A stretch of 64,000 nt of DNA from Rhizobium esperanzae (lineage in GTDB: Bacteria; Pseudomonadota; Alphaproteobacteria; Rhizobiales; Rhizobiaceae). The notes below the pieces were generated by a model that saw nothing but the letters and a program-made list of their open reading frames with translations, had not been told where the DNA came from and searched no databases. The DNA lies in contig NZ_MXPU01000006.1 of the NCBI RefSeq assembly GCF_002204185.1, positions 62,001 through 126,000 of the forward strand, given 5' to 3'. Positions within the stretch are counted from its first letter, which is position 1. Each line of letters begins with the position of its first letter. This document shows positions 52,376-60,341 of the stretch, in pieces. A program made the translations under genes and the position numbers.

Positions 52376-53104
52376 ATGCGTGCGTTCCAAAGCGAAAATC
52401 TCATTCTGTCACAGTTGGCGGATCCGGAGCTTCTGGCTCTGGAACGCATATTGGAACCGCTTCTTCTTCCACGCGATTTCGCGCTCGTCCATTTGGGTAC
52501 GCCTGTCAGCCATTATTATTTCCTGGAAAGCGGCATTGCTTCCATGGTGGCGACAAGTCCCGAGGGCAGGAAGGCGGAGATCGGCGTGCTCGGCAGGGAC
52601 GGAATGTCGCCGCCGGCCCTGACGGTGGGCGCGGAGCGGTTTTCATTCGACGTCATGATGCAGGTTGGCGGTCACGGGCGCCGCGTGGAAGCCGGCGCTC
52701 TGGCATGTTTCCTCGCCGACCGGCCCGCCGTCGGCCGGCTGCTCTCCCATTTTCTCCATAGGTTTTTCGTGCAGGTCGCCAATACCGCACTGTCGAACGC
52801 CGTTCACAAGATCGACGTTCGGCTGGCGAAATGGCTTCTGATGTGCCATGACCGCCTCGACAGCGAAAGAATTGAAATCACGCATGAATATATGGCCACG
52901 ATGCTGGGAGTCCGCCGCTCCAGCGTCACTGATGCCTTACACATCCTGGAGGGTGAGCATCTCATTTATTCCACCCGCGGCTTGGTAATCATCCGCAACC
53001 GCGCATCCCTCGAAGCCTTCGCAGCAGACGCCTACGACCTCCCTGGCATCACAGGACGTGGCTGGCCGGTGATCGACCGCCCGTCTCTGGCACTGAGGCG
53101 CTGA
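52376..53104 (+). CDS. Crp/Fnr-family regulator, copy 3
   Basis: 242 residues from the ATG at 52376; an upstream in-frame TTG adds an untypical segment. Sensor-like barrel (GTPVSHYYFLESGIASMVATSPEGRKAEIGVLGRDGM) and winged helix (THEYMATMLGVRRSSVTDALHILEGEHLIYSTRGLVII). Same family as 44757 and 48020, but the C-terminus replaces the EEEYxRLIG tail with YDLPGITGRGWPVIDRP. It is divergent from the histidine kinase across a palindrome. Confidence 0.8.
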   Translation: MRAFQSENLILSQLADPELLALERILEPLLLPRDFALVHLGTPVSHYYFLESGIASMVATSPEGRKAEIGVLGRDGMSPPALTVGAERFSFDVMMQVGGHGRRVEAGALACFLADRPAVGRLLSHFLHRFFVQVANTALSNAVHKIDVRLAKWLLMCHDRLDSERIEITHEYMATMLGVRRSSVTDALHILEGEHLIYSTRGLVIIRNRASLEAFAADAYDLPGITGRGWPVIDRPSLALRR

Positions 53105-53141
53105 AGTACGTCGCGCACCGGGATCGACGATCTCTCAAGGG

Positions 53142-53402
53142 TCACTTTCCCGGCAGATCCTTTTCGGTCGTCGCAGCCGCCGGAAGGTTGTTCTGCGACC
53201 CCTCCCTATCGGAGGCGCGCAATGGAGCTGTGGGCGCCTTCTGGACATAGATGCCGAGTCCGAGCGCGCCGATGGCCACCACAAAAGCGCAAGCGATGGC
53301 GGCAACCGACCGGCGCCCGTCCTGCTTGATCATTCCGAAAGCAAGCGCAATTCCGAGAAGGGCCGCCCCTCCCGCCACTGCAAAAAGCCAGAGATAATTC
53401 AT
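53142..53402 (-). CDS. Two-helix membrane protein (86 residues)
   Basis: 86 residues from the ATG at 53402, which follows GGGAGC. MNYLWLFAVAGGAALLGIAL and VAAIACAFVVAIGALGLGIYV form two transmembrane helices with a short basic loop (KQDGRRS), then a polar tail facing the N-terminal side. No family recognised. An EcfG-type promoter (53429-53453) lies 27 bases upstream, so it belongs to the stress set. Confidence 0.68.
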   Translation of the reverse strand: MNYLWLFAVAGGAALLGIALAFGMIKQDGRRSVAAIACAFVVAIGALGLGIYVQKAPTAPLRASDREGSQNNLPAAATTEKDLPGK

Positions 53403-53428
53403 CGTGATGCTCCCAATGTCGGGCCTCG

Positions 53429-53453
53429 AACCTGTGAAGACGGTGAAGGTTCC
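53429..53453 (-). promoter_or_regulatory. EcfG-type promoter (GGAAC-N17-GTT)
   Basis: Minus-strand GGAAC (53453-53449) and GTT (53431-53429), 27 bases before the two-helix membrane protein. Rightmost of the eight matching sites. Confidence 0.72.
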
Positions 53454-53535
53454 CACGGTCGCCGACGCCGACTATGCGCGTTCGAAGTTCATGCGACGCA
53501 TTGACGCACAACCGCCACGGTGCTATTAATCGAAT

Positions 53536-53554
53536 TGGTCAGGCCAGTTGACCA
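53536..53554. promoter_or_regulatory. FCD-GntR operator upstream of the TRAP operon
   Basis: TGGTCA-N7-TGACCA, perfect 6-bp arms, 38 bp before the GntR start. Typical size and form for an FCD-GntR dimer site and consistent with autoregulation plus control of the TRAP/dehydrogenase genes behind it. Confidence 0.62.
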
Positions 53555-53591
53555 GTTGCGTGCTTGAGGAGAAGCCGCCGAGGAGGCCAGA

Positions 53592-54350
53592 ATGTTTTCG
53601 CCCGTTGAATCGCGCCGCCTCTACAGACAGGTAGCGGATCAGATTCGTTCGATGATCGCCGGCGGCGAGCTTGTCGTCGGTCAGAAGTTGCCGGCCGAGC
53701 GCGAGCTGGCGGAGCAATTGTCGGTCTCGCGCCCGACCGTCCGCGAGGCGCTGATCGTTCTCGAGGTCGAAGGTCTCGTCAACATTCGCATGGGCTCCGG
53801 CATCTATGTGGTGCGCCGGCAGGGCATCAGCATGGCGACAAGCGAAAGCGAGCCGGTGGAGGGACCTTTCGAATTGCTGCAGGCGCGCGCCATCATCGAG
53901 TGCGCCATCGCCGAAGAGGCGGCAACCCGCGCCGGGCCGGAAGACATCGCCGTGCTCGATGAGGCGCTGATGCGCATGAGCGGTGGCCTCGACGATGCGG
54001 CGACTGTGCTCGCCGCCGACCGCGCCTTCCATACCGGAATTGCCGCCATCATCGGCAATGCCACCCTGATCCGCGTGACGGGCGAGATGTTCGACATGCG
54101 CATGACCCCTTATTTCGCGAAGCTGGCCAGCCATTTCGAGGGGCCGCCGACATGGCGCAGTGCCGTCGATGAGCACCGGGCGATCCGCGATGCAATAGCC
54201 GCCGGCGATACGGCAGGCGCAAAAGCTGCGATGCGTGCCCATCTCACCCTGTCGCAGAAAAGATTTTCCGAGAGCTTCGGGGAGGAGTTTTCGGGAGAGG
54301 AGGAGCGCGGCCGCGACAAGGCGGCTGCGAAAGGAGCCACCAAGACTTAA
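53592..54350 (+). CDS. FCD-family GntR regulator (UxuR/ExuR-like)
   Basis: 252 residues. Winged helix (RLYRQVADQIRSMIAGGELVVGQKLPAERELAEQL, VSRPTVREALIVLEVEGLVNIRMGSG) and an FCD domain with metal-binding His candidates (ADRAFHTGIAAIIGNA, VDEHRAIRDAIAAGD, AMRAHLTLSQ). The Lys/Glu-rich C-terminal tail extends beyond the domain. First gene ahead of a TRAP transporter and dehydrogenase; probably a repressor relieved by a sugar acid such as a hexonate. Confidence 0.85.
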   Translation: MFSPVESRRLYRQVADQIRSMIAGGELVVGQKLPAERELAEQLSVSRPTVREALIVLEVEGLVNIRMGSGIYVVRRQGISMATSESEPVEGPFELLQARAIIECAIAEEAATRAGPEDIAVLDEALMRMSGGLDDAATVLAADRAFHTGIAAIIGNATLIRVTGEMFDMRMTPYFAKLASHFEGPPTWRSAVDEHRAIRDAIAAGDTAGAKAAMRAHLTLSQKRFSESFGEEFSGEEERGRDKAAAKGATKT

Positions 54351-54374
54351 ACCCGAGCTCGGGAGGAGAGAGCA

Positions 54375-55349
54375 ATGAAGAGCAGACTGGCAACGATACT
54401 GTGCACTGCAGCCGCGATCATGGCGACGACAGCGGTCGCGCATGCACAGACGGTATTGAAATGGGCGCATGTCTATGAAACCTCGGAGCCGTTCCACACG
54501 GATTCCGTCTGGGCTGCCGAAGAGATCGCCAAGCGCACCGACGGGCGCTACAAGATCGAGGTCTATCCGGCCTCGCAGCTCGGCAAGGAAGCCGACATCA
54601 ACCAGGGCCTCAAGCTCGGCACAGTCGACATCATCATCTCCGGATCAAGCTTTGCCGCACGCGACTACAAGCCGATCGGCGTCACCTATTTTCCCTATAT
54701 CTTCCGTAACCCGGACCACCTGATCGCCTACACCAAGAGCGACGTCTTCAAGCGGCTTGCCAAGGGTTATGAGGACAAGACCGGCAACCACATCGCCGCC
54801 GTCAGCTATTACGGCACGCGCCACACCACCTCGAACAAGCCGATCGCCAAATGCGCCGATATGCAGGGCCTGAAGATCCGCGTGCCTGATGTTCCCGCCT
54901 ATCTCGCCATGCCGCGCGCCTGCGGCGCCAACACGACGCCGATCGCCTTTGCTGAAGTCTATCTCGCCTTGCAGAATGGCACGGTCGAGGCGCAGGAAAA
55001 TCCGCTGACGACGATCGAGGCGAAGAAGTTCTACGAGGTCCAGAAGAACATCATCCTCACCGGCCACATCGTCGATCACCTGAACACCGTGATCTCGAAA
55101 CAGCTGTGGGCGAAGCTCTCCGACGAGGACAAGAAGATCTTCGGTGAAGTGATGCAGCAGGCGGCCGAGCGCACGACCAAGACGATCGCCGGCAAGGAAA
55201 ACAGCCTGGTTGCGACCTTCAAGGAAAAGGGCCTCAACGTCACCGAGGTCGACAAGGGCGATTTCGAGAAGAACGTGATGGAACAGGTAAAGTTTGAGGA
55301 CTTCGGCTACGAGAAGGCCGATTGGGAAGCGATCCGGGCGATTCAGTAA
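54375..55349 (+). CDS. TRAP transporter substrate-binding protein (DctP family)
   Basis: 324 residues. Signal peptide ending AVAHAQ, then the DctP fold: VLKWAHVYETSEPFHTDSVWAAEEI, GLKIRVPDVPAYLAMPRACGANTTPIAFAEVYLALQNGTVEAQENPL (with the conserved Arg that salt-bridges a carboxylate ligand), and TGHIVDHLNTVISKQLW. It starts 24 bp after the GntR gene behind GGAGGAGAG. The Arg implies an acidic substrate, consistent with an idonate/gluconate-type sugar acid. Periplasmic. Confidence 0.87.
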   Translation: MKSRLATILCTAAAIMATTAVAHAQTVLKWAHVYETSEPFHTDSVWAAEEIAKRTDGRYKIEVYPASQLGKEADINQGLKLGTVDIIISGSSFAARDYKPIGVTYFPYIFRNPDHLIAYTKSDVFKRLAKGYEDKTGNHIAAVSYYGTRHTTSNKPIAKCADMQGLKIRVPDVPAYLAMPRACGANTTPIAFAEVYLALQNGTVEAQENPLTTIEAKKFYEVQKNIILTGHIVDHLNTVISKQLWAKLSDEDKKIFGEVMQQAAERTTKTIAGKENSLVATFKEKGLNVTEVDKGDFEKNVMEQVKFEDFGYEKADWEAIRAIQ

Positions 55350-55385
55350 GCGCCTTGGGCGCGACATCCGCCAACTCTTCCTTCG

Positions 55386-55460
55386 TCATGCTCGGGCTTG
55401 TCCCGAGCATCTGCCTCAGATCGATGGGGCAGCAGATCCTCGGCACAAGGCCGAGGATAA
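55386..55460 (+). repeat. Two-hairpin intergenic repeat (RIME-like) inside the TRAP operon
   Basis: Two strong hairpins in 75 bp: ATGCTCGGG / CCCGAGCAT (55388-55410) and ATCCTCGG / CCGAGGAT (55436-55458), the layout of rhizobial intergenic mosaic elements, which carry two large palindromes. It sits in the 198-bp gap between the binding-protein and small-permease genes and could reduce downstream expression or stabilise the upstream mRNA. Confidence 0.6.
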
Positions 55461-55547
55461 CGTCGAGCGAGGAGCGAGCCCAGCAGCCTCAAGCCGGGTG
55501 CCATCTGCGTCCTGCGCTCTCCTTCTCCAACCGGAACAAGACCGATC

Positions 55548-56120
55548 ATGTCGCAAGAAATTCACACGCCAATCACGGCCGAGGAAATCGGTCACGAATT
55601 CGAAGGGCACGCGCCGACGGCGAACGTCGCGGACTATGCCGTCGAGGACTGGATCACGCTGATCGTTTTCTGGCTGATGGCCGGCTGCGTCTTCCTGCAA
55701 TTTTTCACGCGTTATGTGTTGAACGACAGCTATGCATGGACCGAGGAAATCGCGATCAACTGCCTGATCGGCGTCGTCTTTCTAGGCGCCGTCATGTGCG
55801 TGCGCACCTCGCGGCATATCCAGGTCGACGTGTTCTATCACTATATGCCGTCGGGGCTGGCGCGCGTGCTCGCCACTTTCGTCGATATCGTCCGCATCGG
55901 CTTCTTCGCCTATGGTTGTTATCTGATGTGGCGTTACGTCGATATCGTCGCCGACGAGCAGATGGTCACCATCGAGCTGCCGCGCAACATCGTCTTCTAC
56001 TCGGTGCTAGCCGCCTTCGTGCTGATGCTGATCCGCGCCGTGATCGTCTTCATCGCCAATATGCGCCGCGGCTACTCTGTCCTGGAGCGCCCGGAAGAAT
56101 TCCAATCCGTCGAAGGATGA
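55548..56120 (+). CDS. TRAP transporter small permease (DctQ family)
   Basis: 190 residues with four predicted helices (WITLIVFWLMAGCVFLQFFTRYVL, EEIAINCLIGVVFLGAVMCVRTSRHIQVDVF, VDIVRIGFFAYGCYLMW, IVFYSVLAAFVLMLIRAVIVF). The TRYVL and RTSRHIQVD blocks are DctQ signatures. A 45-residue N-terminal cytoplasmic extension precedes helix 1. The ribosome-binding site is weak. It is followed after 4 bp by the large permease. Confidence 0.87.
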   Translation: MSQEIHTPITAEEIGHEFEGHAPTANVADYAVEDWITLIVFWLMAGCVFLQFFTRYVLNDSYAWTEEIAINCLIGVVFLGAVMCVRTSRHIQVDVFYHYMPSGLARVLATFVDIVRIGFFAYGCYLMWRYVDIVADEQMVTIELPRNIVFYSVLAAFVLMLIRAVIVFIANMRRGYSVLERPEEFQSVEG

Positions 56121-56124
56121 CCCG

Positions 56125-57531
56125 ATGCTGCTGCTTCTTGGCTCGTTTCTGCTGCTGATGCTGGTCGGGGTGCCCGTCGCCATTTCGATGGCCGTCGCCT
56201 CCGTGCTTTACATCGTTCTTTACGGCGTGGCGCCCGACATCATCGTCGCCCAGCGCATGATCGCCGGCGTCGAGAGTTTTCCGCTGCTCGCCGTGCCCTT
56301 CTTCATCCTGGCCGGCAATCTGATGAATTCCGCCGGCGTCACCGGCCGTATCTATTCCTTCGCGGTCGCGCTGGTCGGCTGGATGAAGGGCGGGCTGGCG
56401 CAGGTCAACATCATCGGCTCCGTCATTTTCTCGGGCATGTCGGGCACCGCGCTCGCCGATGCGGCCGGCATCGGCACGATCGAAATCAAGGCGATGAAGG
56501 ACCATGGCTATCCCGTCGAAGCGGCGGTCGGTGTGACGGCCGCCTCCGCCACGCTCGGGCCGATCTTCCCGCCGTCGCTGCCCTTCGTCATCTACGGCAT
56601 GATGGCGAACGTCTCGATCGGCGCTCTCTTCATGGCCGGCATCCTGCCCGGCGTCGTCATGACGCTGCTGATGATGATCACCGTCGCCGCCTTCGCCTAT
56701 CGCAAACGCTGGGGTTCCGACGCGCCGTTCAATGTGCGCGAGCTCCTGTCGGCCGGCATGGAAATCCTCGTCGTCCTGATGGTGCCTGTGGCGATCTATC
56801 TGATGATGCGCGCCGGCCTCTCGATGAACGCCGCGGCGGGTATTGCCCTCCTCGTGCTCCTGGCGCTCGACTGGTATTTCGGCTTCTCCGCTGTCATGGC
56901 GCTGATGACTCCCGTCATTCTGATCGGCGGTATGACGATGGGCTGGTTCACGCCGACAGAGGCAGCGGTCGCGGCTGTGCTCTGGTCTCTCTTCCTCGGC
57001 CTCGTGCGCTACCGCACGATGACGCTCTCGACGCTCGCCAAGGCGAGCTTCGATACGATCGAAACGACGGCGTCGGTGCTCTTCATCGTCACCGCCGCGT
57101 CGGTCTTCGCGTGGCTCTTGACGGTCAGCCAGGCCGCGCAGCTACTCTCGGATGCGATCCTGTCGATCACCGACAATAAATGGGTGTTCCTGATCCTGGT
57201 GAACCTGCTGATGCTCTTCGTCGGCTGCTTCCTGGATACGATCGCCGCGATCACCATCCTCGTGCCGATCCTTCTGCCGATTGTCGCCAAGTTCGGCATC
57301 GATCCCGTTCAATTCGGCCTGATCATGACCTTGAACCTGATGATCGGCTTGCTTCACCCGCCGCTCGGCATGGTGTTGTTCGTGCTCTCACGGGTGGCGA
57401 AGCTTTCGGTCGAACGCACGACAATGGCGATCGTACCGTGGCTGGTGCCGCTGTTCCTGGCGCTGATCCTGATCACCTTCATTCCCGCCGTATCGCTCTG
57501 GCTGCCGCAGCAGCTAGGACTGTTGAGATAG
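56125..57531 (+). CDS. TRAP transporter large permease (DctM family)
   Basis: 468 residues, slightly longer than typical, about 12 hydrophobic helices with re-entrant loops. DctM hallmarks: AVPFFILAGNLMNSAGVTGRI, GSVIFSGMSGTALADAAGIGTIEIKAM, GPIFPPSLPFVIYGMMANVSIGALFMAGILPG, GMTMGWFTPTEAAVAAVLWSL and LVGCFLDTIAAITILVPILLPI. Uses a Na+ or H+ gradient to move substrate delivered by the DctP protein. Operon position between DctQ and the dehydrogenase. Confidence 0.88.
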   Translation: MLLLLGSFLLLMLVGVPVAISMAVASVLYIVLYGVAPDIIVAQRMIAGVESFPLLAVPFFILAGNLMNSAGVTGRIYSFAVALVGWMKGGLAQVNIIGSVIFSGMSGTALADAAGIGTIEIKAMKDHGYPVEAAVGVTAASATLGPIFPPSLPFVIYGMMANVSIGALFMAGILPGVVMTLLMMITVAAFAYRKRWGSDAPFNVRELLSAGMEILVVLMVPVAIYLMMRAGLSMNAAAGIALLVLLALDWYFGFSAVMALMTPVILIGGMTMGWFTPTEAAVAAVLWSLFLGLVRYRTMTLSTLAKASFDTIETTASVLFIVTAASVFAWLLTVSQAAQLLSDAILSITDNKWVFLILVNLLMLFVGCFLDTIAAITILVPILLPIVAKFGIDPVQFGLIMTLNLMIGLLHPPLGMVLFVLSRVAKLSVERTTMAIVPWLVPLFLALILITFIPAVSLWLPQQLGLLR

Positions 57532-57540
57532 GAGGATAGG

Positions 57541-58575
57541 ATGCAGACGCGTCTGGCGCGGCTTTACCAAAAAGGCGATCTCCGAGTGGAAATGGACACA
57601 GTCCCGGCTCCCGGTCCAGGCGAAGTGCTTCTCAAGATGGCGGCCGCCGGCATCTGCGGCTCCGACCTCCATTACTATCAGGACGGCGGCTTCGGGCCGG
57701 TCAGGGTGCGCGAGCCGATCATCCCCGGCCACGAGGCCTCGGGGAGGGTTAGCCAGGCGGGCGAGGGGGTCGAGCTCAAAGCCGGCACACTGGTCGCGGT
57801 CAATCCAAGTCAGCCTTGCGGCCATTGCGAATACTGCGTGAAAGGACTGCCGATCCATTGCCTCGATATGCGTTTCATGGGCAGCGCGATGCGCCTGCCG
57901 CATGAGCAGGGCATGTTCCGGGAGTGGCTGGTGGTGCCGGCCCGGCAATGTTTCGAAATGGGAGCCGAGACGACCGCTGCGGAAGCGGCCTGCAGCGAGC
58001 CGCTCGCCGTCTGCCTGCATGCCGCATCGCGCGCCGGCGAGATATCCGGCAAACGCGTCCTCGTCACCGGCGCCGGCCCGATCGGCTGCCTGATGGTTGC
58101 CGCCGCGCGCCATCATGGTGCGGCCGAGATCGTGGTGACCGATCTGGCCGATGCGGCGCTCGCAAGAGCCAAAGCGATGGGCGCCAGCCGCACGATCAAT
58201 GTTTCCGAAGGGGCTGCGGCACTTGCCGAATTCGAAGCGGGCAAGGGTTATTTCGATCTCGTCTTCGAATGCTCGGCCGCCGCACCCGCGATCCGCAGCG
58301 CAATCGCCGCCGTCCGGCCGCGCGGCACCCTCGTCCAGGTCGGCGTCACGGGCGAGATCCCGGTCCCGCTCAACGCCATTGTCGGCAAGGAGCTGCATAT
58401 CCACGGAACGCAGCGGTTCCACGAGGAATTCGCCACTGCCGCCAAGCTGATTGCAAGCCGCAAGATCGATGTCCGGCCGATCATCAGCCACAGCTTACCC
58501 TTGGAAGAAGCCGCCGCCGCCTTCACCCTTGCCGGCGACCGTACGGCCGCCTGTAAGGTACAGCTTACATTTTAG
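57541..58575 (+). CDS. Zinc alcohol dehydrogenase, L-idonate 5-dehydrogenase-like
   Basis: 344 residues, medium-chain dehydrogenase. Catalytic-zinc Cys in AAAGICGSDLHYY near residue 38 and His in IPGHEASGRV near residue 63. Structural-zinc cluster NPSQPCGHCEYCVKGLPIHC with four Cys. Rossmann loop VLVTGAGPIGCLMVAAARHHGA. Closest in layout to L-idonate 5-dehydrogenase, which oxidises L-idonate to 5-ketogluconate; sorbitol or threonine dehydrogenases are alternatives. It ends the GntR-TRAP operon, so the imported acid is probably its substrate. Confidence 0.83.
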   Translation: MQTRLARLYQKGDLRVEMDTVPAPGPGEVLLKMAAAGICGSDLHYYQDGGFGPVRVREPIIPGHEASGRVSQAGEGVELKAGTLVAVNPSQPCGHCEYCVKGLPIHCLDMRFMGSAMRLPHEQGMFREWLVVPARQCFEMGAETTAAEAACSEPLAVCLHAASRAGEISGKRVLVTGAGPIGCLMVAAARHHGAAEIVVTDLADAALARAKAMGASRTINVSEGAAALAEFEAGKGYFDLVFECSAAAPAIRSAIAAVRPRGTLVQVGVTGEIPVPLNAIVGKELHIHGTQRFHEEFATAAKLIASRKIDVRPIISHSLPLEEAAAAFTLAGDRTAACKVQLTF

Positions 58576-58643
58576 CGGCTTAATACTCGCTGTAGAGATT
58601 CCGCATGGGGCGCTGACCGGTCGCGCCCGGGGTGTAAACTGCC

Positions 58644-59057
58644 TTACCAGCCATAGCTGAAGGTAGCACCACTGCCGTTATCCCCATCCTGCACGACGTC
58701 CGTTTCAGTATTTCGCCCATACTGGAAAATGCCATAGGCATTGTTGTTGCCGTTCTGCCGCAAGGTTGCGGAATGACCATTGCCCCGTTGCCTGACGAAG
58801 CCGAGATTGCCGCGGCCGGCCTGAGCGATACCAGCCGCGTTACCCCGACCCAGCTGCCGGATGTCAGCATCTTTCAGACCGCGGTAGAGGGAATAGACGC
58901 GCAGCCCGGTTGAAAAAAGTCGGGCATCCTGGGCATTGTCCGGTGCGAGGTTGAACGAGATCCGGCCGCCGGCATAGGCTGGCGCAGACAAGGCTACTTG
59001 GCCCAGGCTCCCGGCAAGAAGGGTGACGGCAAGGATCTTAAACACGTTGCGGGTCAT
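58644..59057 (-). CDS. Curlin-repeat protein (CsgA/CsgB-like), distal
   Basis: 137 residues from the ATG at 59057, which follows TGGAG. Signal peptide ending near PAYAGG. The mature part has about three degenerate curlin repeats (IRQLGRGNAAGIAQAGRGNLGFVRQRGNGHSATLRQNGNNNAYGIFQYG) with Gln/Asn/Gly at repeat intervals. The N-terminal 45 residues after the signal (ISFNLAPDNAQDARLFSTGLRVYSLYRGL) are not curlin-like. It may be the nucleator (CsgB role). Extracellular amyloid subunit by homology. Confidence 0.75.
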   Translation of the reverse strand: MTRNVFKILAVTLLAGSLGQVALSAPAYAGGRISFNLAPDNAQDARLFSTGLRVYSLYRGLKDADIRQLGRGNAAGIAQAGRGNLGFVRQRGNGHSATLRQNGNNNAYGIFQYGRNTETDVVQDGDNGSGATFSYGW

Positions 59058-59226
59058 TCTGATCTCCATTTCCGGCTGCCTCAGCCGATGATCAGCTTTC
59101 GCATCTTGCAGCTGAACCCAGTCGGAATTGCCCGTTCAGTTGTCGTTCAGTCGTTTCGGCCTGATTGAATGCAAAAGGACGCCGGAAACGGCGCCCTTTT
59201 GGAAAACTGTAGAACGTGGAGGCCGA

Positions 59227-59625
59227 TCAGTTGCCGCCGATCTGCTTCACGCAGCTGAAACTCTCATCCCCGACGACGACGTTCAGGGTGGCTTTGTATT
59301 TGGCTCCTTTCGAGTCGAGCGAGACCGAACCAAGGATTGCCGCATGTCCCTCGATGGCATCAAAATCGCCACTCTGGTTGATCGTGGAGCTTCCGCCGTT
59401 TCCCACCTTTTCGACATGGAAGGTGTAAGTCCCGCCGACATGCTTGTCAGCGTGGACGAGCGCGTCCAGTCTCACCATACCTGCCCCAGGGGTCGCTTTG
59501 ATTTCGCAAAGCTGCGCCCGGTCAGATTGGTTGGCTGTCGTCATGGCGGAAACCGCGCCGACGGGAAGCAGGACCAGCGCGAGAATCGTCATCGCGCGGC
59601 GCGGATGTTTGATGCTATTTGGCAT
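59227..59625 (-). CDS. csgH: CsgH/CsgC-like curli chaperone
   Basis: 132 residues. Signal peptide (ILALVLLPVGAVSA), then a small immunoglobulin-like beta sandwich: LCEIKATPGAGMVRLDALVHADKHVGGTYTFHVEKVGNGGSSTINQSGDFDAIEG and YKATLNVVVGDESFSCVKQIGG. Two Cys, near residues 40 and 126, may pair. CsgH is the alphaproteobacterial counterpart of CsgC, a periplasmic protein that keeps curlin from forming amyloid too early. Flanked by the two curlin-repeat genes. Confidence 0.72.
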   Translation of the reverse strand: MPNSIKHPRRAMTILALVLLPVGAVSAMTTANQSDRAQLCEIKATPGAGMVRLDALVHADKHVGGTYTFHVEKVGNGGSSTINQSGDFDAIEGHAAILGSVSLDSKGAKYKATLNVVVGDESFSCVKQIGGN

Positions 59626-59688
59626 GGTCGATTCCCCTGGTGGTCTGCTGTTGCGATCCTGACCTGTTTCACGGCATCCTGCAGCCGC

Positions 59689-60126
59689 TTACGGGCAGGC
59701 CTGGACGAAAGCGGCGACATTGCCGTTGCCGCCCTGGCTGACATTGGCGCTGCAGCCGTGGCCGACCTGGACGCCGGCCGCGATGTTGCCATTACCATCC
59801 TGGGTAAGGATGGTCGTATGGCTGGAGCCGAATTGGCCAATGCCCGCTACGTTGCGGTTGCCGTGCTGATAGGTGGCGCCATAGTTGTCGTTGCCTTCCT
59901 GACCGACAGCTGAAAGATTATGATGACCATATTGACGGCCGAGAATTCGGTTGTAGCCACCGTTCTGGTAGGTTCTGATCCGGTTTCCGTATCCTTCCTG
60001 TGCCCCACCGGCAGAGTTCGACCAGCCATATTGTTCGATACGAACATCATTGGCTATGGCGGGGGCTGCGGCGGTAATGCCGACGAGAGCGACGAGTGCG
60101 GTTGCAATGACAGACGTGCGGATCAT
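59689..60126 (-). CDS. Curlin-repeat protein (CsgA-like), proximal
   Basis: 145 residues. Signal peptide ending near AAPAIAND. The mature protein is built of about five curlin repeats (IEQYGWSNSAGGAQEGYGNRIRTYQNGGYN, RQYGHHNLSAVGQEGNDNYGATYQHGNRNVAGIGQFG, ILTQDGNGNIAAGVQVG, VSQGGNGNVAAFVQ), with Gln and Asn at ladder positions. Likely the main amyloid subunit. Two Cys near the C-terminus (HGCSANV, QACP) are unusual for curlins and might form a disulfide. Confidence 0.78.
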   Translation of the reverse strand: MIRTSVIATALVALVGITAAAPAIANDVRIEQYGWSNSAGGAQEGYGNRIRTYQNGGYNRILGRQYGHHNLSAVGQEGNDNYGATYQHGNRNVAGIGQFGSSHTTILTQDGNGNIAAGVQVGHGCSANVSQGGNGNVAAFVQACP

Positions 60127-60341
60127 GAATATGTCTCCTGAGGCGGAAAAGACCGCGGTTGAACGTCTTTCTTCTAGACGCTCCCTTCGGAACGGAAGCT
60201 GAAGGCATCATTCAGTCGGGGTTCATTCGCAGAGATCGGCGCAGTGTCAGCCATGGGTGACGAACGGCTGCAGCGTCTTTCAGCGAGATATTGTGCACCG
60301 CATCCCGCTCGAGAGTTGAGGCGAGGGATAGGAGCGCCCAC
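60127..60341. other. Leader and gap between the curli-like cluster and a hydrolase gene
   Basis: 215 bp holding the start region of the curli-like operon: TCTCCTGAGG as the minus-strand ribosome-binding site region and an A+T-richer patch near 60160-60180. No gene is visible. No EcfG- or SigF-type element was found. Confidence 0.4.
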
